Counted from the first letter of the stretch, positions 42,223-51,378 are shown. The stretch is DNA of 64,000 nt from an uncultured Eubacteriales bacterium (GCA_934402395.1 CAKRTQ010000004.1:86342-150341), one strand, 5' to 3'. Notes: generated by a model from the sequence alone, not told the origin. Program-made: numbers and translations.

Positions 42223-43988
42223 GGACGATACTGCGATATCTCAAGCCCCATCGCCGATTTATGTGTTTTTCACTCACGATAAAGGTGCTCGGCACCATGG
42301 TGGAGCTTGCACTGCCGTATATACTCAGCCATATAATCAAAAACGTCATACGCCCGCTCGGAGCGGAGGTGTCTCCCGATCTTGCGGGTGGCAGCCGGAG
42401 AATAGTCATGTGGGCGCTCATAATGATTGTATGCGCGTTTCTGGGCGTACTGGGCAATGTTACGGCAAACCGTATGGCTGCGCGCACAGCAATGGAGGTT
42501 GCGCGCGCGGTAAGGCATGATCTTTTTGCGCGCACCATGAGTCTTTCGCCCGCTCAGACCGATGCGTTTACCGTTGAAAGCCTTGAAAGCCGCCTTACCG
42601 GCGATACATACAATATTCACAACTTTATCAATTCGATGCAGCGTATGGGCGTCAGAGCCCCGATACTGCTTATAGGCGGACTGGCAATAACGGCAACGCT
42701 CGATCCGGTCCTTACGCTTGTCATGGTGGCGGTGCTTCCGTTCATTTTCTTTGCTGTTTACGGCATTACGAGCCGGGGACTGCCTCTTTATACCAAGGTG
42801 CGCGATGCGGTGGATTCGGTGACGCGCGTTGTGCGCGAGGATGCGCAGGGCATCAGAGTTATAAAGGCACTTTCAAAAACCGATTACGAGCGCCGCCGCT
42901 TTGACCGCGAAAATGCGGGCTTGGCTTCGATCGAGCGCAAAACGAACGCCACAATGTCGGTAGCCAATCCCTTCATGAATTATTTTATGAACCTCGGCAT
43001 TACTGCTGTGGTTGTTGTAGGTGCGTTCCGTGTGAACGCAGACGCTTCCGACCCCGGCAAAATAATCGCATTCATTCAGTACTTTACGCTCATATCAATG
43101 GCTATGATGTCGGTGTCGCGGATATTTCTGATCATTTCAAAGGCGAGCGCATCGGCAAACCGCATTGAGGAGGTTCTGCTCACTCCGCCCGATCTGACCG
43201 TTGCCGACAGCGCGGAATATCCTCCGCACCGTGACGAGAAAGATATGGGGATCGTTTTTGACGGAGTAAGCTTTGCCTACAACGGTAAAAAGGAAGTCTT
43301 GCACGATGATATAAGCTTTGCATTGCCAAAGGGCGGAACGCTTGGAATAATCGGTGCCACGGGAAGCGGAAAAACAACTCTTCTTTCATTGCTTATGCGC
43401 TTTTATGACGTTACTGAGGGCGCAGTGCGGATAGGCGGCAGAGATGTCAGAACTATCCCCGAGCACGAGCTGCACTCAATGTTCGGCGTGGCTATGCAGA
43501 ATGATTTCATTTGTGCCGACACGGTCGAGGAAAACATAAATTTCGGCAGAGGGCTCAGCCACTATGATGTGGTGAGAGCTGCCAAAACGGCGCAGGCGGA
43601 CGATTTTATATCCGACTTCCCGGACGGCTACGAGCGCGGACTGACAGCCAAGGGAACAAACATCAGCGGCGGTCAGCGTCAGCGCATCCTGATCGCGCGC
43701 GCCATTGCCGCGCGCCCGCAGATACTTGTTCTTGACGATGCAAGCTCTGCTCTTGACTACAAGACAGATGCCGCACTGCGGTGTGCGCTGCGGGATGAAA
43801 TATCTGCAGAGGGCGGCAGCGTTGTGGTCGTGGCGCAGCGCGTCAGCTCGGTAATGAATTCCGATCTCATCTTGGTGCTTGACGAAGGAAGGCTGATCGC
43901 CTCGGGAACGCACGATGAACTTATTAGCTCCTGCAAGGTCTACCGCGAAATAAGTCGGTCACAGATGGGAGGTGCGTTCCTTGAATAG
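42219..43988 (+). CDS. ABC exporter subunit 1 (degenerate-site half)
   Basis: A 589-residue half-transporter: a six-helix membrane domain (about 15-320), then the ATPase with Walker A GATGSGKTTLL, signature ISGGQRQRILIARAIA and Walker B ILVLDDASSALD. The residue after the Walker B Asp is Asp, not the catalytic Glu, as in the degenerate half of heterodimeric type IV exporters. Its partner follows immediately with overlapping genes. Likely a drug or lipid exporter controlled by the MarR protein upstream. Confidence 0.93.
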   Translation: MRTILRYLKPHRRFMCFSLTIKVLGTMVELALPYILSHIIKNVIRPLGAEVSPDLAGGSRRIVMWALIMIVCAFLGVLGNVTANRMAARTAMEVARAVRHDLFARTMSLSPAQTDAFTVESLESRLTGDTYNIHNFINSMQRMGVRAPILLIGGLAITATLDPVLTLVMVAVLPFIFFAVYGITSRGLPLYTKVRDAVDSVTRVVREDAQGIRVIKALSKTDYERRRFDRENAGLASIERKTNATMSVANPFMNYFMNLGITAVVVVGAFRVNADASDPGKIIAFIQYFTLISMAMMSVSRIFLIISKASASANRIEEVLLTPPDLTVADSAEYPPHRDEKDMGIVFDGVSFAYNGKKEVLHDDISFALPKGGTLGIIGATGSGKTTLLSLLMRFYDVTEGAVRIGGRDVRTIPEHELHSMFGVAMQNDFICADTVEENINFGRGLSHYDVVRAAKTAQADDFISDFPDGYERGLTAKGTNISGGQRQRILIARAIAARPQILVLDDASSALDYKTDAALRCALRDEISAEGGSVVVVAQRVSSVMNSDLILVLDEGRLIASGTHDELISSCKVYREISRSQMGGAFLE

Positions 43989-45852
43989 CCACGGAATGGG
44001 CGGCGGAACAAACGCCATGCTCGGCGATCCGCGCGCACAGCGCAATCCCAACAACATAGGAAAAGCAAAAAAACTCGATAAAAAAACACGCCGCCGTGTG
44101 CTTTGGCGGCTGGCGGGTTATCTTTGGCGTTGCAAGTGGTTGGTCATCGCGGCTTTTGTTCTGATGATCACATCCAATCTCTGCGCCCTTATCGGTCCCA
44201 AACTGTCGGGAGCGGCGATAAATGCCATAGATCTTGGCGCCGGCAAGGTCGATTTTGATACCGTTTTTAAATATGCGGGGCTTCTGGTGCTGGCATATAC
44301 GCTTGCGGCTGTGCTGTCTCTCGGTCTGTCGCTGCTGTTGGTGCGGCTCGGACAGAAGATAACCTACACACTGCGGCGAGAGATATTTGACAGGCTGATG
44401 CTTCTGCCGGTCGGATATTTCGATGCCCACGCCACCGGAGATATAATCAGCCATATTTCATACGATGTCGATACCGTGAATGCATCGCTTTCGCACGATC
44501 TTTTGCAGATATGCTCCAGCGTTGTTACCGTTGTGTTTTCGCTTTCGATGATGATATCGATCTCACCGGTCATAATCGTGATATTTGTCGTCACGGTCCC
44601 TATATCTATAATCACGACGAGACTGAAAAGCAAACGTATACGCCCGCTTTTCCGCCTGCGTTCGGCAAAGCTCGGAGCACTCAACGGCTATGCTGAGGAA
44701 ATGCTTTCCGGTCAGCGCACGATACGGGCATACGGCCGCGAGGCGACCGTTGTGAGCAAGTTCGACAGACAGAATGACGATGCCTGCGCATCATATTACA
44801 ACGCCGACTATCACGGCGCGGCTTTGGGTCCGTCGGTGAACTTTATAAACAATCTGTCGATCGCTCTCGTGATAATGGTCGGCGGGATATTCTTCATGCT
44901 GTCTCTGACCGGCAGTGTTGCGCCGACATCGCTGATATTTCTTGAACTCGGCGACCTTTCGGCATTTGTACAGTATTCACGCAAATTTGCGGGGCCGATA
45001 AATGAATTTGCCAATATACTGGCAGACCTTCAGTCGGCGCTTGCAGCGGCTGAGCGTATTTTCAGGCTTATAGATGAGCTGCCCGAAAGTGCGGATGTTC
45101 CCGACGCCGATATCCTCTGCAACGTCGCGGGCGATGTTGGTATAGAGCACGTAAAATTCGGCTACACGCCCGAAAAGATCATAATAAAGGATCTTACTCT
45201 CAACGCTGCGCGAGGAGAAACGGTTGCGATCGTCGGTCCTACAGGCGCCGGCAAAACGACGGTCATAAACCTGCTTATGCGGTTTTATGATGTCAATTCC
45301 GGCAGTATATATGTTGACGGCAAGGAAATACGCGAGGTCACACGTTCATCACTGCGCGGCTCATATACGATGGTGCTTCAGGATACATGGCTGTTCTGCG
45401 GTACAGTGGCGGAAAACATTGCTTACGGTAAAGAAGGCGCAACGATGGAGGAGATACGCGCAGCTGCGCGTGCCGCTCGCATTGACGGATTTATCGAGAC
45501 GCTTCCTGACGGCTATGACACGGTGCTGACCGACAACGGCTCGGGAATATCCAAGGGTCAAAAGCAGCTTATAACCATTGCGCGCGCCATGCTTGCGGAT
45601 TCGTCGATGCTGATACTTGACGAGGCAACGTCAAATGTCGATTCGCGCACCGAGCAGCAGATCCAGGCTGCTATGATGGAGCTGATGCACGGGCGCACCT
45701 GCTTTGTGATAGCGCACCGGCTTTCGACCATACAGAACGCCGACCTTATACTTGTAATGAAGGACGGAAACGTGATAGAGCAGGGAAATCACAACGAACT
45801 GATGCGCGCCGGCGGATTCTATGCCGGACTGTATAATTCGCAGTTTTCATAA
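43981..45852 (+). CDS. ABC exporter subunit 2 (canonical Walker B)
   Basis: A 623-residue half-transporter with a cytosolic Gly/Asn-rich N-terminus (MNSHGMGGGTNAM, about 35 residues), membrane domain (about 45-340) and ATPase: Walker A GPTGAGKTTVI, signature GISKGQKQLITIARAML (weaker than LSGGQ) and Walker B MLILDEATSNVD with the catalytic Glu. This is the complementary half of the pair with the 42219 gene. TTG 43981 lies eight bases after GGGAGG at 43967-43972 and is preferred over GTG 43972. It overlaps the previous gene by 8 bases. A strong shared terminator follows. Confidence 0.92.
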   Translation: MNSHGMGGGTNAMLGDPRAQRNPNNIGKAKKLDKKTRRRVLWRLAGYLWRCKWLVIAAFVLMITSNLCALIGPKLSGAAINAIDLGAGKVDFDTVFKYAGLLVLAYTLAAVLSLGLSLLLVRLGQKITYTLRREIFDRLMLLPVGYFDAHATGDIISHISYDVDTVNASLSHDLLQICSSVVTVVFSLSMMISISPVIIVIFVVTVPISIITTRLKSKRIRPLFRLRSAKLGALNGYAEEMLSGQRTIRAYGREATVVSKFDRQNDDACASYYNADYHGAALGPSVNFINNLSIALVIMVGGIFFMLSLTGSVAPTSLIFLELGDLSAFVQYSRKFAGPINEFANILADLQSALAAAERIFRLIDELPESADVPDADILCNVAGDVGIEHVKFGYTPEKIIIKDLTLNAARGETVAIVGPTGAGKTTVINLLMRFYDVNSGSIYVDGKEIREVTRSSLRGSYTMVLQDTWLFCGTVAENIAYGKEGATMEEIRAAARAARIDGFIETLPDGYDTVLTDNGSGISKGQKQLITIARAMLADSSMLILDEATSNVDSRTEQQIQAAMMELMHGRTCFVIAHRLSTIQNADLILVMKDGNVIEQGNHNELMRAGGFYAGLYNSQFS

Positions 45853-45859
45853 AGATAAA

Positions 45860-45900
45860 GGCTGCGCCGAAAAAAACGTTTCGGTTTTTTCGGCGCAGCC
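45860..45900. terminator. Bidirectional terminator between the ABC operon and gpsA
   Basis: GGCTGCGCCGAAAAAA (45860-45875) pairs with TTTTTTCGGCGCAGCC (45885-45900) in a 16-bp stem. The A- and T-runs serve both strands of the convergent genes. Confidence 0.8.
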
Positions 45901-45981
45901 TTCGATATTGGTCACAGCGGCTTTGATCCGCCGTTTTGCCTCAAAAGAGACCAAAAGCCCCGGGACCGCCTCAAAATGTGT

Positions 45982-47025
45982 TTATTTCGTTGTGAAAACA
46001 AATTCCTTTTCAAATTTATCCCACGGAATGTTTACACGGCAGCCTCCGTTTATCAGCGAATCTATGTGCATGAGCAGGGGGAAGTCCTCAAGCTTCAGCC
46101 TGCCGCGTTCGGCAAGCGTGCGCACGGCAGCCGCAGTGCGGGATGAAATAACAATCGATTCAAGCGTTATGCCGTCAAGCGTTTTCATGGCATCGTCAAA
46201 TGACATTCCCTTGCCGAGAAGAGTTCCGATAAGGCGCGTTCTGCCGCCGAATACCGTGACGTACAGATCGCCCGCGCCGAGATAGATAAGCTCATCGTTT
46301 CCGCCGCAAAGGGCAAGCAGGCGGCGCATTTCACGCACGCTCTGACCGAACAGTGCTGCCTGCGAGTTGTAGTGAAGCTTACCGTCGCGCGCTTCGGAAA
46401 GTCCCACGGCAAGTGTCACGCCGAGGGCGTAGGCGTTTTTCATTGCTACGGCGCATTCAACGCCCGTTTCATCGGTCGAAAGGCTGATATGGTAATAATC
46501 GGTCTCAAACATGGCTTTTATCCGGCGGAGCAGCCCGATGTCGCTGCCGCAGAAGCATACCTCTGTCTGGTCATGGTCGGCAAGCTCGTAGCTCGTGCAG
46601 GGACCGCCGATGGCGCAAAGCCTGAGGTCGCGTCTGCCGAGCATGCGGCGGTAAAGCTCCGGATACGGAATGAGGCTGCCGTCCTCGGTGTTCATCATTC
46701 CCTTGGTGACGGAAAGCACCGGGAGAGCGGCAGAAAGGTCGCGCAGTACATTTTCCGCGAACCAGTCGACGCCGAAGCTTGAAACGCCCGAAAGCAAAAG
46801 GTCGGCGCCCTCAAGTGCTTCACGGTATTCTTCAAACTGATAATATTTTATACCGTCCGGAAGGCGGCGTTTCAGCGTGATATGTGTGCCGTCTGCCTTT
46901 GCCGCATTGATTATCTCACGGTCGAGAGGAGTGCCGACAAGACGCACCTCATTGCCGTTCTCGCGCAGGGGAAATGCAAGTGCCGAACCCATCATACCGG
47001 CACCGATGATAGTAACTGTGCTCAT
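45982..47025 (-). CDS. gpsA: NAD(P)-dependent glycerol-3-phosphate dehydrogenase
   Basis: Reduces dihydroxyacetone phosphate to sn-glycerol 3-phosphate for phospholipid synthesis. The 347-residue protein has the Rossmann motif IIGAGMMGSALAFPL, LSVTKGMM, AIGGPCTSYELADHDQT and the catalytic lysine region VAMKNAYALGVTLAVG. The ATG at 47025 (reverse) has AAAGGATCGGAACATA upstream and gives STVTIIGAG; a longer in-frame start at 47070 is not needed. The sequence is somewhat divergent from Bacillus GpsA (for example GGPCTSYELA in place of SGPSHAEEV), so a related substrate is possible. Confidence 0.82.
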   Translation of the reverse strand: MSTVTIIGAGMMGSALAFPLRENGNEVRLVGTPLDREIINAAKADGTHITLKRRLPDGIKYYQFEEYREALEGADLLLSGVSSFGVDWFAENVLRDLSAALPVLSVTKGMMNTEDGSLIPYPELYRRMLGRRDLRLCAIGGPCTSYELADHDQTEVCFCGSDIGLLRRIKAMFETDYYHISLSTDETGVECAVAMKNAYALGVTLAVGLSEARDGKLHYNSQAALFGQSVREMRRLLALCGGNDELIYLGAGDLYVTVFGGRTRLIGTLLGKGMSFDDAMKTLDGITLESIVISSRTAAAVRTLAERGRLKLEDFPLLMHIDSLINGGCRVNIPWDKFEKEFVFTTK

Positions 47026-47124
47026 TATGTTCCGATCCTTTTTTGTTATTGCGGAAATATCCGCATACATTATATATCATCGGGCGGCGGATTGCAAGTT
47101 TTTTTGCCAAAATTGATTTCGCAC

Positions 47125-47154
47125 TTGACACATGGCGGGCATTGGGTGTAAAAT
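47125..47154 (+). promoter_or_regulatory. Promoter of the small membrane protein / SecB-like pair
   Basis: TTGACA at 47125-47130, 18 bases, TAAAAT at 47149-47154; 31 bases before the ATG at 47185. Confidence 0.65.
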
Positions 47155-47184
47155 ATAATGCAGATAAACAGAAAGGAGATCGAA

Positions 47185-47523
47185 ATGGCTTCCGGTAAAG
47201 CGAATTCTTGCAGGGTGGTAACAAGCCTTATATATATTGTGATAGGCGCGGAGGCACTTGTTCCGTCAATAAAGGAAGCGTGGAATGCCACGTTGGATCT
47301 TGATCTCATCGGCTTGCTTACGGCATCATCGTGTGTGCTTATGGTGTTGGCGGGCGTGCTCGGGATAATGAATGTCAAGCGCGGCGTTTGTCGTGCTATG
47401 GGGATATTCATTTTTGCCGTATCCGCATTTATGTTTGTGTGGTCGATAGTCAAGGGCTACGGATACCGCCGCGACGGACTGATAATGTCCGCTCTCGCGT
47501 GGCTGTTCATTATATGTATATAA
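47185..47523 (+). CDS. Small four-helix membrane protein
   Basis: A 112-residue hydrophobic protein with about four predicted membrane segments: VVTSLIYIVIGAEALV, LLTASSCVLMVLAGVLGIM, MGIFIFAVSAFMFVWSIV and MSALAWLFIICI. A short cytosolic start, MASGKANS, precedes the first. GAAAGGAGATCGAA gives a strong ribosome-binding site for ATG 47185; ATG 47158 is further upstream with a poor site. No family recognised. The SecB-like gene starts 10 bases after its stop, so they form a bicistronic unit. Confidence 0.8.
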   Translation: MASGKANSCRVVTSLIYIVIGAEALVPSIKEAWNATLDLDLIGLLTASSCVLMVLAGVLGIMNVKRGVCRAMGIFIFAVSAFMFVWSIVKGYGYRRDGLIMSALAWLFIICI

Positions 47524-47533
47524 GGAGACGGTG

Positions 47534-47956
47534 ATGGATAATAATTTACCGAAAATCGAGATAAAGCTCATCAAGGCTGACGAGGTGTCGTTTGTAAACC
47601 GCATAGAGCCGGGCGCGACGATCAGGCTCGGCTTCAGATACAGCTATAATATCGTTTACACGGGCGGCGATACCGGGCGCGCGGAGCTGACTCTGATCGC
47701 CGAGAACAAGGATGCGCCGGATGTATTTTCGCTCAAAGTCACTGAGTCGGGCGTGTTCACCTGCCGTGAAGGGCTTTCGCGCGAGGCGGTCCATGTTGCG
47801 AGCTTTCACGCGATGTTTCCGTATGCCAAGGCACTGGCGGCAATGGTGAGCTCCGCATCCGGAGTTCCTGCGGTCATGATACCTGAGATCGAGCTTGACG
47901 CCGAAGACGTCGTAAGGATCGATTATAAACCGCCGGAAAAAGAAAAAAATGAATAA
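47534..47956 (+). CDS. SecB-like chaperone family protein
   Basis: A 140-residue protein that reads like the SecB fold: beta-rich EIKLIKADEVSFVNRIEPG, then a strand segment ending SLKVTESGVFTCREGLS, and the helix plus tail SFHAMFPYAKALAAMVSSASGVPAVMIPEIEL, which parallels the SecB LFPYxRxxV...G.P.L.L.PI region. Real SecB is a proteobacterial export chaperone; SecB-like proteins occur elsewhere, sometimes with toxin-antitoxin pairs. AAGGAG six bases upstream selects ATG 47534. No toxin gene is adjacent; the neighbour is a small membrane protein. Confidence 0.6.
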   Translation: MDNNLPKIEIKLIKADEVSFVNRIEPGATIRLGFRYSYNIVYTGGDTGRAELTLIAENKDAPDVFSLKVTESGVFTCREGLSREAVHVASFHAMFPYAKALAAMVSSASGVPAVMIPEIELDAEDVVRIDYKPPEKEKNE

Positions 47957-47990
47957 ACGGTCTGCCGCGCCAATGCGCGGCAGACCGTTT
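47955..47990. terminator. Bidirectional terminator
   Basis: AAACGGTCTGCCGCGC (47955-47970) pairs perfectly with GCGCGGCAGACCGTTT (47975-47990) around CAAT. It separates the SecB-like gene from the convergent phosphoesterase gene and can serve both. Confidence 0.8.
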
Positions 47991-47992
47991 GT

Positions 47993-48700
47993 TCAATTTG
48001 CATTTATGATGACAATTTCGGTCGGATTGAAAAAACGCGGTATCTTTACCGTATTGGTCACGCCGCGGCTGACAACAAGCCTGCCGCCGTCATAGCTTCC
48101 GGCTGTGTATTTCGGAAAAAGTCCCTGTCCCGGGGCAAATACGCCGCGTCCGAGGAAGTTCCACTGACCGCCGTGCGCGTGACCGGCGACCGTCAGTTCT
48201 ATACCGGTTTGGCGGATATGGTCGGGATAGTATTCCGGATGGTGACATAGCAGAATGTGCGGCGACGGCGTAGCTGCAAAGCTTTTCAGCCAGTCAAGGT
48301 CCGGCGGCGGTGTTTTTTCTATGTCCGAGCGGTATTCGGTGAAAAAACCGGATGTAAGTCCGCCAATCTCAATGCCGCGCCATGTGACCGACCGGTCGTC
48401 AAGCAGGCATGCGCCGGCGCCCTCGAGCCTTGACCGGGCATCATCCGGCATATTTCTGTCATGATTTCCGAACGAACAGAATACCGGCAGGTCCGAAGCC
48501 AGTTTGCGGATAAGCCCTATGGCGTCATCACTGCATCCGCGCGTGTCGAATATATCTCCGGGCATAAGCACGGCATCGGGCGATTCGCCGAGCGTAAGCT
48601 CCGCAAGCTCCGGAGCTACGTGAGCGTGCAGATCGGATATTACGGCGAACCGGAGCGGCTCCGGCAGTCCAGGGGCAACGTTGCAAACGGATATTTTCAT
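47993..48700 (-). CDS. Metallophosphoesterase (YkuE-like)
   Basis: A 235-residue calcineurin-like phosphoesterase. Metal ligands are in AVISDLHAH, LMPGDIFD, FGNHDR, LLCHHPEY and GHAHGGQW, the standard five blocks. Members of this subgroup (YkuE, YaeI type) act on membrane phospholipids or UDP-sugars, or are of unknown substrate. No clear signal peptide is present; the leading CNVAPGLPEPLR is only weakly hydrophobic. AAAGAGGTTTTGCT precedes the reverse-strand ATG. Confidence 0.9.
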   Translation of the reverse strand: MKISVCNVAPGLPEPLRFAVISDLHAHVAPELAELTLGESPDAVLMPGDIFDTRGCSDDAIGLIRKLASDLPVFCSFGNHDRNMPDDARSRLEGAGACLLDDRSVTWRGIEIGGLTSGFFTEYRSDIEKTPPPDLDWLKSFAATPSPHILLCHHPEYYPDHIRQTGIELTVAGHAHGGQWNFLGRGVFAPGQGLFPKYTAGSYDGGRLVVSRGVTNTVKIPRFFNPTEIVIINAN

Positions 48701-48800
48701 AGCAAAACCTCTTTTTTGTTTATGTAAAAAGGCGGTTGACCGCAGGTCGCAGACTGAAGGAATGTCGCCGTAAAATGGGACAGAAAGACGTTACAGTCTG

Positions 48801-48831
48801 CGGGGCTGCCGCGCTTGACGCGGCAGCCCCG
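48801..48831. terminator. GC-rich hairpin at the 3' side of the GDPD gene
   Basis: CGGGGCTGCCGCG (48801-48813) pairs with CGCGGCAGCCCCG (48819-48831), loop of five bases. It is 27 bases past the GDPD stop on the reverse strand; there is no good T-run. Confidence 0.55.
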
Positions 48832-48857
48832 TGTTGTGATATGTTTTCTGCGTGCGC

Positions 48858-49601
48858 TCAGATGAGTCCGAGGGCTTCGCGGATGTAGTCGGGGCGGTTT
48901 GTGATAAGTGCATCACAGCCGGCTGCCGCAAGCATTTTTGCAGCTTCGGCATCATCAACGGTCCACGGATGCACACGTACGCCCAGCTCATGACAACGGT
49001 CAACGTAGCCTTCGTACAGCTCGATCTGGTTGTAGCGCGGGTGAGATGCGAGCGCGCCCATGTTCTTGCAGTAGTCCCATGCTTTGACCATGTTGAAGCC
49101 GTAAAGGGGAGCTACGAATGCGGAGGGATTCACGCGGAGCATACGGGCAAGCTGCTCGTGGTCGAAGGAGGAGTAAAGTACGCCGTCCTGCATATTGTGC
49201 GCCTTGGCGCAGGCATCAAGCGCGGCAGGCATTTCGGGGTCTGCGGATTTGATCTCAACGTTGATCGTCATACCGTTGCGGCGGCAGACCTCAAAAACCT
49301 CATCCATCGTGGGGATGCGTGTACCCTTGTATCTGGCATCGGTCTTGATACCGAAGTCAAATACCTGAAGCTCGTCGTAGGTATAATCGGTGACAAGTCC
49401 CTGACCGTTGGAGGTGCGGTCTATCTTGGCATCGTGAAGGACCATTATCTTGCCGTCCTTTGAAAAGTGAACGTCTGTTTCGCAGCCGTCCGCCTTCATT
49501 TCTGCGGCAAGCTCAAAAGAGGGAATGGTGTTTTCTGGGGCGTAGGCGGCAGCACCGCGATGCGCCCATACAAGTGTACGGGGTGTAAGTGTTTTTGACA
49601 T
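48858..49601 (-). CDS. Glycerophosphodiester phosphodiesterase
   Basis: Hydrolyses glycerophosphodiesters to glycerol 3-phosphate and an alcohol. The 247-residue TIM-barrel protein has WAHRGAAAYAPENT with the catalytic histidine, then CETDVHFSKDGKIMVLHDAKIDRTSNG and the second-half NVEIKSADPE, all GDPD family motifs. There is no signal peptide, so it is probably cytosolic. AATGAAAGGATAGACTGTC precedes the ATG. Together with gpsA and plsX in the same window it fits phospholipid turnover, but it is not in their operons. Confidence 0.93.
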   Translation of the reverse strand: MSKTLTPRTLVWAHRGAAAYAPENTIPSFELAAEMKADGCETDVHFSKDGKIMVLHDAKIDRTSNGQGLVTDYTYDELQVFDFGIKTDARYKGTRIPTMDEVFEVCRRNGMTINVEIKSADPEMPAALDACAKAHNMQDGVLYSSFDHEQLARMLRVNPSAFVAPLYGFNMVKAWDYCKNMGALASHPRYNQIELYEGYVDRCHELGVRVHPWTVDDAEAAKMLAAAGCDALITNRPDYIREALGLI

Positions 49602-49654
49602 GACAGTCTATCCTTTCATTATTGATTGAAATGATTTTATATTTCTGTTACGAA

Positions 49655-50533
49655 TCATTTATTATCGCCGTTTTTGTCTGCGGCGGCTTCCGTATCCGCG
49701 TTATCTGTGCGGAGTGCGGCGAGCTCTGCTTCGAGTGCGGCAGTCTTGGCTTCAAGGCGGCAAAGCTGCTGAGCCACGGGGTCTGGGAGGTGGACCTGAT
49801 CGAGCTCCTCCTCGCAGGTCATTACTCTGATCCCGTCGCGCCTTACAACGCGTGCGGGAATGCCGACTGCGGTGGCATTGGCGGGTATCTCCTCAAGCAC
49901 GACCGCGCCTGCGGCGATCTTTGCGTTATCGCCGATCCTGAAGGGACCGAGCACCTTGGCACCCGCGCCGACCATAACATTGTTCCCGAGTGTGGGATGA
50001 CGCTTGCCGGTGTCCTTGCCGGTGCCGCCGAGAGTTACGCCCTGATAAAGCGTACAATTGTCGCCGATTTCGGCAGTTTCTCCTATTACGACGCCGGCAC
50101 CGTGGTCTATGACGAGGCCTTTGCCGATTTTTGCGCCGGGATGAATCTCTATCCCGGTGAAAAACTTGGCAATCTGGCTGACGGCACGCGCAGGGAAGAA
50201 CTTTTTGCCGAGATAAAGCTTGTGAGCTACACGGTAAGCAAGTATTGCGTGCACGCCGGAATAAAGCAGAAGGACCTCAACATCGTTCCGCGCCGCCGGG
50301 TCGCGGTCACGGACGGCTGCGATATCCGTTCTGATCTCATCCGATATGCAGTCAACGAGGCGTCCGAGGGCGGGAATTTGCTTTTTTGCCGCGCAAAACC
50401 CCGCGTCGGCAAGCTTCAGTGCGCTGTCAGCTGCGCGCCGCAGCCCCGCACCGACCGCTTTTTTGATGTTGTCGGTTCCTGCCGCTTTTCTTACGGCACT
50501 GCGGGGGATCTCTATGGTTATGCTGAATTTCAT
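49655..50533 (-). CDS. cysE: Serine O-acetyltransferase with extended ends
   Basis: Acetylates L-serine to O-acetylserine for cysteine synthesis. The 292-residue protein has the left-handed beta-helix hexapeptide repeats with GIEIHPGAKIGKGLVIDHGAGVVIGETAEIGDN (residues about 139-171) and the catalytic His/Asp region, then GGTGKDTGKRHPTLGNNV. The first about 65 residues form an extra N-terminal stretch before the usual IRTDIAAVRDRDPAAR, and about 35 residues after the helix look coiled-coil-like (LEAKTAALEAELAAL). Both extensions are unusual. Reverse-strand ATG with AAAGG about 11 bases upstream. Confidence 0.9.
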   Translation of the reverse strand: MKFSITIEIPRSAVRKAAGTDNIKKAVGAGLRRAADSALKLADAGFCAAKKQIPALGRLVDCISDEIRTDIAAVRDRDPAARNDVEVLLLYSGVHAILAYRVAHKLYLGKKFFPARAVSQIAKFFTGIEIHPGAKIGKGLVIDHGAGVVIGETAEIGDNCTLYQGVTLGGTGKDTGKRHPTLGNNVMVGAGAKVLGPFRIGDNAKIAAGAVVLEEIPANATAVGIPARVVRRDGIRVMTCEEELDQVHLPDPVAQQLCRLEAKTAALEAELAALRTDNADTEAAADKNGDNK

Positions 50534-50562
50534 ATGCTGAATACCTTTCGGTGCGCTCCGGC

Positions 50563-51348
50563 TCAGCCGGATATTTTTTCGAGTGCTTTTATATCTTTAC
50601 CCGACAGACGGTAGTCGTGTATATCGACACCGCCGGTGTAAATGCGCATATCTCCGTACGGTTTTTTGTTGTAGTCGATATCGCCTTTGTAGTAAACGTC
50701 AACATATACCGCAAGCACCGTGTCGTCTTCGATCGAAGGAACACCGTCAAAAGTAAAGCGGCGATAGGAATAAAGCGGTTTTGTATCGGAGGATACGTCG
50801 GTGGGCTTTATCCGCAGTACCTTTACCGCGTCGGGATCGCTCCAGTATGTTTCTCCGTTGTCCTTTTTATTTTCCGGTGTGCGGTCGAGAATGACACGCA
50901 GTGTTACATCGTACCAGTCAAGGTTTTTGTCCGGCGATTCGGTAAGCCCGTAGTCCTCGGCAAGATGGCGAAGCGTGCTGTCGTTGTATCTGAATACTAT
51001 CTGTACCTGATCGGCAGTGGGGAAGAATACCGAATTTGTTACCGAGAAATATCCGTAATTATAGCCCTTCTCTTCATCTTTTTCATGCGTTATGACCTGT
51101 TCGACCTGTGCTATTGCGCGCAGCTCGCCGTTTTTGCGGTAAGCCTCTGCAAGCTTTTCATTGACGGCAAGCGCCTTCATCGACGCCGGGTCGCCCGACA
51201 TGAACATACGTGCGAGCAGCAGTATTATCACGCCGAAAACAACTGTAAGCGCAAGGCATTTGACCGCCGTTTTGATTATGCGCCAGACCCTGCCCGCTTT
51301 TGTTTCGTCCTGTTTCTCTTCATATTCTTCTTCGTCTTCGTCGAACAT
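50563..51348 (-). CDS. Hypothetical single-pass membrane protein
   Basis: A 261-residue protein: a highly acidic cytosolic N-terminus (MFDEDEEEYEEKQDE), a single transmembrane helix at about 28-50 (AVKCLALTVVFGVIILLLARMF in outline), then a soluble domain of about 210 residues rich in beta segments such as DQVQIVFRYND and LYSYRRFTFDG. No catalytic motif is seen and I do not recognise the family. AAAGGAATTATCAG precedes the ATG. It lies between cysE and the PTS IIC gene on the reverse strand. Confidence 0.75.
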   Translation of the reverse strand: MFDEDEEEYEEKQDETKAGRVWRIIKTAVKCLALTVVFGVIILLLARMFMSGDPASMKALAVNEKLAEAYRKNGELRAIAQVEQVITHEKDEEKGYNYGYFSVTNSVFFPTADQVQIVFRYNDSTLRHLAEDYGLTESPDKNLDWYDVTLRVILDRTPENKKDNGETYWSDPDAVKVLRIKPTDVSSDTKPLYSYRRFTFDGVPSIEDDTVLAVYVDVYYKGDIDYNKKPYGDMRIYTGGVDIHDYRLSGKDIKALEKISG

Positions 51349-51378
51349 CTGATAATTCCTTTCTTTTTTGTGAGTGGG

